This document shows, one piece after another, positions 1-5,005 of a DNA stretch of 6,616 nucleotides. A program made the position numbers and the translations under genes. The DNA comes from Simkania sp. (GTDB lineage Bacteria > Chlamydiota > Chlamydiia > Chlamydiales > Simkaniaceae). Numbering within the stretch: the first letter of the stretch is position 1; every line of letters begins with the position of its first letter. The notes beneath the pieces are model-generated. The model saw only the letters and a program-made list of their open reading frames with translations. It searched no databases and had not been told where the DNA came from. The stretch is taken from the NCBI GenBank assembly GCA_028279205.1, contig JANQSR010000001.1, positions 1 to 6,616 on the forward strand, given 5' to 3'.

Positions 1-35
1 TTTCTGGAATCTCTACTGGCATCATACCAAGACAT
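1..35 (-). CDS. possible 5' end of a divergent gene (partial, unrecognised)
   Basis: Reading leftwards from an ATG at 35-33, eleven codons (MSWYDASRDSR) stay open to the window edge. A Shine-Dalgarno-like AGGTGG (complement of 46-51) lies 10 nt upstream. That spacing is slightly long but usable, and divergence from nusB would explain why nusB has its own promoter. The stretch is far too short to identify a family. The competing reading is a + strand frame open from base 1 to a TAA at 124-126, which could equally be the tail of an upstream gene. I see nothing that decides between them, so this is a tentative call. Confidence 0.27.
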   Translation of the reverse strand, partial: MSWYDASRDSR

Positions 36-132
36 TTTAAACAAACCACCTATCATTTGCAAAAAAAAACTTACTTGCCATGAGTTTTTGAGGACGTACC
101 GATTTTCGATGTATCTTAAAAGGTAAAACGTC

Positions 133-141
133 TGTTATACT
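133..141 (+). promoter_or_regulatory. extended -10 promoter of the nusB-murB-PHP operon
   Basis: TG-T-TATACT reads as an extended -10 element (TG at 133-134, hexamer 136-141, five of six matches to TATAAT). No good -35 hexamer sits 16-18 bp upstream, which fits an extended -10 promoter. Transcription would start near 148 and leave a leader of about 22 nt before nusB. This is a sequence match only. A second, weaker TATAGT at 155-160 is too close to the start codon to be preferred. Confidence 0.45.
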
Positions 142-169
142 CGCTTCTTTATTTTATAGTGAAATTTCT

Positions 170-604
170 ATGGCTGCTTCACAGAGAAAGTTTCGCGAAA
201 TTGTGTTTCAAATGGTATTTTCCCACGGTTTCAACGTTTGTGATACTACGGAGAGGGGAGGCTTTTTTTTATTTGACCAGATTATGGTGACAAAAAAGAC
301 GCTTAGGGTGGCTTTTGAACGCACAAAGATGATTTTTGAAAAGATCGAAAAGATCGATGAAAATATTTCTAAATATTCAAAAGAGTACCATTTTAAGCGA
401 ATCTCATCTATTGAAAAAAGTATTTTACGACTTGGAATCTATGAGATCTTGTACGATCAGCAGATCCCCCCGAAGGTCGCTATTGCGGAGGCGATTCGCC
501 TCAGTCGCAAGTTTGGAACCCCCGAGGGCGCAAATTTTGTCAACGCTGTTCTCGATGCGCTCTACTGCAAACGGGATTCTTTAGATGGCGTTTATCAGGT
601 CTAA
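170..604 (+). CDS. nusB: transcription antitermination protein NusB
   Basis: NusB pairs with ribosomal protein S10 (NusE) to bind boxA RNA and keeps RNA polymerase processive, mainly on rRNA operons; it is a small all-helical cytoplasmic protein. The 144 residues match the usual 130-160. The N-terminal helix has the RKFREIVFQMVF pattern (6-17). The C-terminal half carries the diagnostic run RISSIEKSILRLGIYEIL (77-94), then IPPKVAIAEAIRLSRKFGTP (99-118) and GANFVNAVLDAL (120-131). The ATG is preceded by only a weak ribosome site, but the protein begins where the family begins. It is first in the operon and overlaps murB by 20 bp in a different frame, which suggests translational coupling. A T8 run (263-270) in the less conserved region is the only oddity. 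Confidence 0.96.
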   Translation: MAASQRKFREIVFQMVFSHGFNVCDTTERGGFFLFDQIMVTKKTLRVAFERTKMIFEKIEKIDENISKYSKEYHFKRISSIEKSILRLGIYEILYDQQIPPKVAIAEAIRLSRKFGTPEGANFVNAVLDALYCKRDSLDGVYQV

Positions 605-1472
605 CTTGGTTTCCAACCAGACCCTCGCCCCTCTATCTACGTTTAAAATCGGAGGGTCTGCTAGACTATTTATTGAGGTCAAGACACCTGAGCAGATGGT
701 TCTCACACTTCAATATATCAAAGAGCAACGGATCCCTCTTTGGATCTTGGGAAGGGGGTCGAATTCCCTTTTTGATGATCGTGGATTTGACGGCATTGTC
801 ATCTTAAATAGTATCAGATTTTGTCACTTTGAAGGAAAAAGACTCCGCGTTGGAGCGGGTTACAATTTCTCACTTCTCGGTTCACAAACAGCAAGGAAAG
901 GGTGGTCAGGTCTTGAATTTGCCTCTGGGATCCCTGGCTCCGTCGGTGGCGCAGTTTTTATGAATGCTGGTGCTGGAGGTTTGGAAACAAGTGACTCTCT
1001 AAAAGAGGTTCTCTATGTCGATTCAAATACTCAATTAGTTGAGAAAAAGAAGGAGGAGTTGCGCTTTTCTTACCGGCGTTCCTCTTTTCATGGAACCCAA
1101 GCTGTGATTGTTGGCGCCACTTTTGATCTCAAGCCATCCAACTTGGCTCATAAAAGACAACTCGTTATAACCAAAAAAAGGGTTGCTACCCAACCTTACG
1201 GGGAGCCTTCCGGGGGGTGTGTTTTTCGTAACCCCTCTGACCAAAAACGGGCAGGGGCTTTGATTGAAGAGTGTGGCCTCAAAGGAAAGCGTATTGGGGG
1301 GGCTGAGGTTTCCCTTCTCCATGCAAATTTCATCGTAAACAAGGGAAATGCAACAGCTCTTGATGTTATCGAGCTAGTTGAACTCGTTAGAAAAACTGTG
1401 TATAAAAAAATGGGGATACAATTAGAGCTTGAAATACAACCGATCCCTTACAAGGGCAAGGGGTGGTTTTAA
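585..1472 (+). CDS. murB: UDP-N-acetylenolpyruvoylglucosamine reductase MurB
   Basis: MurB uses NADPH and bound FAD to reduce UDP-GlcNAc-enolpyruvate to UDP-MurNAc, the second committed step of peptidoglycan precursor synthesis in the cytoplasm. At 295 residues it has the length of the short (type II) enzymes. Visible in order: STFKIGGSA (18-26), the FAD-binding GRGSNSLFDDRGFDG (56-70), SGIPGSVGGAVFMNAGA (114-130), FSYRRS (161-166) with the likely catalytic Arg164, and GCVFRNP (211-217). Then come RIGGAEVS..HANFIVN (236-252) and the C-terminal LELEIQPI with the catalytic Glu (281 or 283). Position 212, normally the proton-donating Ser, is Cys. The ATG at 585 lies inside nusB; a TTG at 606, just after the nusB stop and behind an AGG, is an alternative start that would lose seven residues. 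The PHP gene follows without a gap. Confidence 0.97.
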   Translation: MAFIRSNLVSNQTLAPLSTFKIGGSARLFIEVKTPEQMVLTLQYIKEQRIPLWILGRGSNSLFDDRGFDGIVILNSIRFCHFEGKRLRVGAGYNFSLLGSQTARKGWSGLEFASGIPGSVGGAVFMNAGAGGLETSDSLKEVLYVDSNTQLVEKKKEELRFSYRRSSFHGTQAVIVGATFDLKPSNLAHKRQLVITKKRVATQPYGEPSGGCVFRNPSDQKRAGALIEECGLKGKRIGGAEVSLLHANFIVNKGNATALDVIELVELVRKTVYKKMGIQLELEIQPIPYKGKGWF

Positions 1473-2288
1473 GTGGAGTACCGAGCCGATTTACACTCTC
1501 ATACAATCTGCTCTGATGGAACGCTCAGCCCAACAGAAATTTTGTATTTGGCAAAAGAGAGCGGCCTTTCTGCCCTTTCTATCACAGATCACGACACCCT
1601 TGACGCATATACGGATGAGACCCTGGCTCTAGCGAAAAAACTCCACATCGATCTTTTTCCAGGCGTTGAACTTTCGGCCCATCTAGCCAAGATTAGTGTT
1701 CATATTCTCGGTTATGGAATGAATCACAAAGAGGCTCTTTTACCCTTTTTGTTAAAGTGCAAAGAGAGTAGAGAGCAAAGAAATGAAGAGATGATCAAAA
1801 AGTTGAGCGCGCTCTCTTTGGTTTTGACTCAAAAAGAGCTAGAAGAAAAAAAAACAGGCAAGATTGGTGGGCGTGTGCATATAGCCCAGGTGATGGTTGA
1901 AAAGGGGTATGTGAAAACGATGAGTGAGGCTTTTGATCGCTACATCGGGGATGGGAGGTGTTGCTTTGTGCAAAGAAATGTGTTTAGCGTCGAAGAGATT
2001 GTCGACTTGATCCATCAGGCAGGGGGAAAGGCTTTCATTGCTCATCCCCATTTGATTAAAAAAAAGGGGGTCGTTGAGTCCCTCTTAAGCATGAATTTTG
2101 ATGGAATTGAGTGTTATTATTCAAATTTTCCCCTTCAAGAGGAGCGAGAGTGGTTAGAGATTGCTCACAAAAAGAATCTTCTCATTAGTGGCGGATCCGA
2201 TTTTCACGGTGCAGTCAAACCTCAGATAAAACTTGGGTGCTCTTGGGTAGATAGGCAAAAAGTTAGGCTCATTTTTCAAGAAAAATGA
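1473..2288 (+). CDS. PHP-domain phosphoesterase, RNase AM/YciV (TrpH)-like
   Basis: A metal-dependent phosphoesterase of the PHP superfamily. The closest characterised type is E. coli YciV/RNase AM, a 5'-3' exonuclease on short RNAs that also hydrolyses 3',5'-nucleoside bisphosphates; the exact substrate here is inferred. The metal ligands are all present: HSH at 8-10, Asp15, TDHDT (38-42) with His40, Glu66 in PGVELSA, His77, AHPH (190-193) and the closing GSDFHG (241-246). The inserted segment RVHIAQVMVEKGYV (134-147) followed by AFDRYIGDG (153-161) is characteristic of the YciV subgroup. The 271 residues compare with about 290 in E. coli. Translation begins at GTG, the base after the murB stop, with AAGGGG nine bases upstream inside murB, so the gene is the third, coupled member of the operon. 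It has no polymerase domain, which excludes DnaE or PolX. Confidence 0.92.
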   Translation: MEYRADLHSHTICSDGTLSPTEILYLAKESGLSALSITDHDTLDAYTDETLALAKKLHIDLFPGVELSAHLAKISVHILGYGMNHKEALLPFLLKCKESREQRNEEMIKKLSALSLVLTQKELEEKKTGKIGGRVHIAQVMVEKGYVKTMSEAFDRYIGDGRCCFVQRNVFSVEEIVDLIHQAGGKAFIAHPHLIKKKGVVESLLSMNFDGIECYYSNFPLQEEREWLEIAHKKNLLISGGSDFHGAVKPQIKLGCSWVDRQKVRLIFQEK

Positions 2289-2291
2289 GCC
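2266..2291. terminator. perfect hairpin between convergent genes, likely terminator
   Basis: GGCTCATTTTTC (2266-2277) and GAAAAATGAGCC (2280-2291) are exact reverse complements separated by two bases. Base-paired RNA would form a stem of about 11 pairs with a tight loop. The TGA of the phosphoesterase gene (2286-2288) lies in the right arm. On the + strand there is no U tract after it; on the minus strand it is followed four bases later by five Ts (complement of 2257-2261). It is therefore a better, though still imperfect, intrinsic terminator for the minus-strand gene ending at 2307, and may stop transcription both ways. Confidence 0.55.
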
Positions 2292-2306
2292 ATTATGAGA
2301 CTTAAG

Positions 2307-3143
2307 CTATTTATCATAGAACCTCTCAACCTCTTGGAACATCATATGAATCTCATTTTCAGAGGGGTAAAAATGCATGTTTTCCTCTTGAGCTATCCCA
2401 TTTGCATAGTAGACGATTGCTTGAACAAACTCAATCATCTTATGTGGTGAAAAGGATTCTTCCTTTTGATAAGAATCGGGGTAGTGCACCCCCATTGAAG
2501 AGCAAAGCTTTCTAAGACCCTCTTGTTGCAGGGGGGTAAGTTGACGAAGCTTCTTGATCCCTTCATTGGTTTGACCCCAGTAAAAATCTCTAGCCATTTC
2601 ATAAAGTTCAAAGGCAAGGTCTGCGCTCTCCGCTTCAGACGGTGCAGAAAAGTGACTCTGTTCTGCTTTCTGATGGGATTTGACAGAGTCGTTCTTTTTA
2701 GAATCTAATTTTTTTGAGCAAGTGACCTCTTTAAGAGACTCCAAATAGTGAACCACAATTTTTATGAACCGACGATTAAGGGTTGAGAGTGCATGATCGT
2801 ACCAAAGACGCCCAACATCACTCCAAATTAATTTTATTTTAGATTGAAATTTTTTTCTTGAAAGCTTCCCTCTCTTTTCTAGAAGAGAAAATGTTCTTTC
2901 AACAATCTGATCGACGGAATTATTCGTTTTGAGCGTATCAATGCGTCCATAGCAATGGGTAAGTCGATCTTTTGACTCAGAGGAATGGGTTACAGAACGC
3001 AAAGTGTTAAGACGGGAAGAAAGGGTCGTAAGATCTTGATCTGAAACAACTACCTTGTCTAGTTCTTTTGCAAGTTGTTCTAAATCAACCTCACGGAAAG
3101 CATAGGAGATATCATGAATTTTACTCTCTTCAATTCTAGACAT
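2307..3143 (-). CDS. hypothetical soluble helical protein, 278 residues
   Basis: I do not recognise this protein. It reads open from an ATG at 3143 behind a strong Shine-Dalgarno (GAGGAG, complement of 3150-3155, six bases from the start) and a convincing promoter, so it is very probably a real gene. No signal peptide, membrane segment or catalytic motif is evident. The N-terminal part (about 1-140) is charged and likely helical, with a Trp/Tyr/Arg-rich stretch IWSDVGRLWYDHALSTLNRR (106-125). A hydrophilic Lys/Ser-rich segment (about 143-175) looks like a flexible linker. The C-terminal part (about 176-278) is again helical and aromatic (YEMARDFYWG, FVQAIVYYANGI). This two-block layout resembles lineage-specific proteins of intracellular bacteria, and a secreted effector is possible but unproven. 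It is transcribed alone, divergently from nadB and convergently with the PHP gene. Confidence 0.86.
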   Translation of the reverse strand: MSRIEESKIHDISYAFREVDLEQLAKELDKVVVSDQDLTTLSSRLNTLRSVTHSSESKDRLTHCYGRIDTLKTNNSVDQIVERTFSLLEKRGKLSRKKFQSKIKLIWSDVGRLWYDHALSTLNRRFIKIVVHYLESLKEVTCSKKLDSKKNDSVKSHQKAEQSHFSAPSEAESADLAFELYEMARDFYWGQTNEGIKKLRQLTPLQQEGLRKLCSSMGVHYPDSYQKEESFSPHKMIEFVQAIVYYANGIAQEENMHFYPSENEIHMMFQEVERFYDK

Positions 3144-3205
3144 TGCTCTCTCCTCAAATTAAGGACAATTAAATAACTTTTAAGAATATTAATCCCACAT
3201 ATATA

Positions 3206-3234
3206 ATTATACGTTTGATTATTTAATATAACAA
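3206..3234 (-). promoter_or_regulatory. sigma70-type promoter of the hypothetical gene
   Basis: On the minus strand TTGTTA (complement of 3229-3234) and a perfect TATAAT (complement of 3206-3211) are 17 bp apart, the ideal spacing. Transcription would start near 3199 and give a leader of about 56 nt that ends in the GAGGAG ribosome site. This is the best promoter match in the window. It remains a sequence match in an AT-rich stretch, where chance matches are more common. Confidence 0.6.
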
Positions 3235-3257
3235 TTATAAAAATTTTTTATTTAAAA

Positions 3258-3311
3258 AAATCACACAAACTTATAATAAACAGCTGTTTAAATGTTAATA
3301 AAGTGTGATTT
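3258..3311. repeat. nested dyad: 9-bp inverted repeat around a 14-bp palindrome
   Basis: AAATCACAC (3258-3266) and GTGTGATTT (3303-3311) are exact inverted repeats. Inside them lies the perfect palindrome TAAACAGCTGTTTA (3277-3290). The two symmetry centres differ by one base (3284.5 and 3283.5). Such nested symmetry suits an operator bound by a dimeric or tetrameric regulator, or an RNA stem in a long leader. No T run follows in the form of a terminator. The position is about 75 bp upstream of the hypothetical gene's probable start site and 160 bp before nadB. Confidence 0.6.
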
Positions 3312-3432
3312 AAAATCAGATTAAAGTGTTTCAAGAGGTGATTTTTTATATCTATTAGTCAGTCAGATGTTTACGTTTAAACAGAGATTTGCGACCAAGG
3401 CAGGGAAAGGCTTTCAAAAGTAGGGGGTTTAA

Positions 3433-3462
3433 CTTGATTCTCATCGGTTGCTTGATTATCAT
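3433..3462 (+). repeat. 12-bp direct repeat overlying the nadB core promoter
   Basis: CTTGATTCTCAT (3433-3444) and CTTGATTATCAT (3451-3462) match at 11 of 12 positions and are offset by 18 bp. The first copy supplies the -35 hexamer and the second supplies the -10 hexamer. Tandem sites here could bind a repressor that blocks RNA polymerase; alternatively the repeat is a by-product of promoter evolution. Confidence 0.5.
3434..3462 (+). promoter_or_regulatory. probable nadB promoter, abutting the start codon
   Basis: TTGATT (3434-3439, four of six to TTGACA) and TATCAT (3457-3462, five of six to TATAAT) are separated by 17 bp. A start site seven or eight bases after the -10 falls at 3469-3470, the first base of the nadB ATG. 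No ribosome-binding sequence precedes that ATG, so the mRNA may be leaderless. A longer transcript from an upstream promoter is the alternative. Confidence 0.5.
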
Positions 3463-3469
3463 TTAATAC

Positions 3470-5005
3470 ATGAATCATGAGACAGATGTTTTGATCATTG
3501 GTGCGGGTCTGTCTGGTAGCCTTGCTGCTTTAGAGCTTGCAAGGTCGGGATTGCAAATCACATTGATTGCTTCTTCTAAAACCCTTTCTGGAGCGAACTC
3601 TTACCTTGCTCAGGGAGGAATCAGTTATCAAGCAAAAAAGAAGCAGAGAGAGAGAGAGAATTTTAAGAAGGATATTTTAAAAGCAGGGGGTACTCTTTGC
3701 TTTGAAAAGGCTGTTGATCAAATCGTCAAGCTTGGCCCTTCTTACGTAGAAGAGATCTTGATCAATCGTCTAAAAGTTCCTTTCAACCAAGATCAAGACA
3801 AGAAACTCTTGCGTACCCTCGAAGCTGCCCACTCACATCCGCGCATCCTCTACCATCAGGATCAAACAGGAAAGGCTATCATGACATCTCTTTTTGATGC
3901 AGTCAAAAAACACCCTGCTATTTGTGTGAAATTTTCTCATACCGCCATCGATTTGATCACCCTTTCGTCCCATTCAAAAAGAGACTCCACTTGTGTGGGA
4001 GCTTACCTCTTCGATCAAGAAAGAAGAGGCGTTGATCGTTATTTCGCAAAAGAGACCATCTTGGCAACAGGGGGCGTTGGTGAGCTCTTCTTGCACACCA
4101 CAAATACAAGCGAAGCTCGAGGAGATGGGATTGCCATCGCATCTCGCGCTGGAGTTAAGGTGGTGAATATCGAGTATGTCCAATTTCACCCCACCTCACT
4201 CTATCCATCTCGCTTTCTGTTATCCGAAGCTTTGCGTGGTGAAGGGGGGCGGGTACTCTCACAAGACTTTAAACCACTCGTTTCAAAGGGGCATCCTCAA
4301 GTTAATTTAGCCACTAGAGATTTTCTCTCTTGTGAAATTTTTAAAGAGATGATCCGGATCGGCAAACCCCACCTGTGGCTTGATATCTCTTTTAAGGAGG
4401 AGCCTTTTTTGAAGGATCGATTTCCGCACATCTACGCTCATTGCAAAAAGCAAGGGTTTGATCTTTCAAAAGAGCCCTTGCCCATTGTCCCTGCAGCCCA
4501 CTACCTGTGTGGAGGAATCGCCGTTGACTTGACAGGCAAAACAACCATGCACCATTTGCGAGCAATAGGAGAGGTTTCTTGCACGGGGGTTCACGGTGCT
4601 AATCGGCTTGCTTCTACATCGCTCTTAGAAGCACTTGTTTGGGCGAAAACAGCCTCCGCCGATATTGTCCGTTTTTGGACGAAAAAAAAGCCCTGTTTTT
4701 CAGATGTCGAAGAGTTGCAACAGAGAAGAGGGGAGGGGGTAGATCCCTCTTTTATTCAAAAAAGTTGGTCAATCATCAAGCAGACAATGTGGAGCAATGT
4801 GGGTCTGATCCGAAACTCAAAGTGTTTGGAGAGGGGAGCAAGGGTGTTGAAACAACTCAAATGGGAAATTGGCTTTCGTTATTCAAATGCCCAGCTGACC
4901 AAAGAGCTTATCGACCTTCGCAACGGCTGTGAATCAGCCTGTCTAATCGCCGAAAGAGCCTTTAAAAACCGATCTTCTAGAGGGTGTCATTTTGTTGAGG
5001 ATTAG
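3470..5005 (+). CDS. nadB: L-aspartate oxidase NadB
   Basis: NadB is a cytoplasmic FAD enzyme that oxidises L-aspartate to iminoaspartate, with O2 or fumarate as acceptor. NadA then condenses the product to quinolinate for NAD synthesis. The N-terminal dinucleotide motif DVLIIGAGLSG is at 6-16. It is followed by GGISYQ (49-54), LEAAHSHPRI (117-126), ETILATGGVGELF (195-207), QFHPTSLYP (238-246), VPAAHYLCGGI (340-350) and GANRLASTSLLEA (376-388). Glu118, His240, Arg283, His344 and Arg379 appear to match the substrate-site residues of E. coli NadB. VPAAHY and GANRLAS favour NadB over a fumarate reductase subunit. The 511 residues are a little short of E. coli (540), and the C-terminal RSSRGCHF is the usual family ending. 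An in-frame TAA two codons upstream fixes the start at 3470. Neither nadA nor nadC is adjacent, and an (AG)7 run lies early in the gene. Confidence 0.95.
   Translation: MNHETDVLIIGAGLSGSLAALELARSGLQITLIASSKTLSGANSYLAQGGISYQAKKKQRERENFKKDILKAGGTLCFEKAVDQIVKLGPSYVEEILINRLKVPFNQDQDKKLLRTLEAAHSHPRILYHQDQTGKAIMTSLFDAVKKHPAICVKFSHTAIDLITLSSHSKRDSTCVGAYLFDQERRGVDRYFAKETILATGGVGELFLHTTNTSEARGDGIAIASRAGVKVVNIEYVQFHPTSLYPSRFLLSEALRGEGGRVLSQDFKPLVSKGHPQVNLATRDFLSCEIFKEMIRIGKPHLWLDISFKEEPFLKDRFPHIYAHCKKQGFDLSKEPLPIVPAAHYLCGGIAVDLTGKTTMHHLRAIGEVSCTGVHGANRLASTSLLEALVWAKTASADIVRFWTKKKPCFSDVEELQQRRGEGVDPSFIQKSWSIIKQTMWSNVGLIRNSKCLERGARVLKQLKWEIGFRYSNAQLTKELIDLRNGCESACLIAERAFKNRSSRGCHFVED
3645..3658 (+). repeat. 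(AG)7 dinucleotide tract inside nadB
   Basis: Seven AG units encode part of a QRERE segment (59-63) in a variable surface region of NadB. Gain or loss of one unit would shift the frame in the first eighth of the protein. At this length the tract is at the low end for slippage, so phase variation is only a possibility. Confidence 0.8.

Larger units (their letters stand above)
3144..3469. other. AT-rich divergent regulatory spacer with no gene
   Basis: The 326 bp between the start codons of the hypothetical gene and nadB hold no credible gene. The half next to the hypothetical gene (to about 3330) is very AT-rich, with A and T runs such as AAAAATTTTT at 3239-3248. The half next to nadB has more mixed composition. 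The spacer contains the hypothetical gene's promoter, a palindromic -10, a nested dyad and a repeat-bearing nadB promoter, listed separately. I found no tRNA and no riboswitch that I can recognise. Confidence 0.8.

Noticed and set aside
1..126. + strand frame open from base 1 to a TAA at 124-126, as the tail of an upstream gene
   Set aside because: Forty-one open codons are not rare by chance, the peptide is not recognisable, and an incompatible divergent start with a ribosome site lies in the same bases. It remains possible but not supported enough to list.
251..270. GAGAGGGGAG followed by T8 in nusB as a programmed slippage or internal start site
   Set aside because: The nusB frame reads correctly through the run into conserved motifs, and no downstream frame would yield a sensible product.
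1035..1322. 95-codon minus-strand frame opposite murB
   Set aside because: It is antisense to conserved MurB motifs, with no promoter or ribosome site of its own.
2058..2070. A8G5 run in the PHP gene as a -1 frameshift signal
   Set aside because: The zero frame continues to the conserved GSDFHG motif, and similar A runs occur in most genes here, so composition explains it.
3239..3260. AAAAATTTTTT and A7 runs as a terminator or origin element
   Set aside because: There is no GC stem beside them and no DnaA box cluster; they are better seen as general AT-richness of a promoter region.
3367..3423. 18-codon small reading frame (ATG...TAG) upstream of nadB as a leader peptide
   Set aside because: No ribosome site precedes it, the peptide has no telling residues (no run of Asp, Trp or similar regulatory codons), and no attenuator hairpin follows.
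4639..4932. 97-codon + strand frame within nadB
   Set aside because: It is a shifted-frame shadow of nadB, whose own frame carries conserved motifs through this region.
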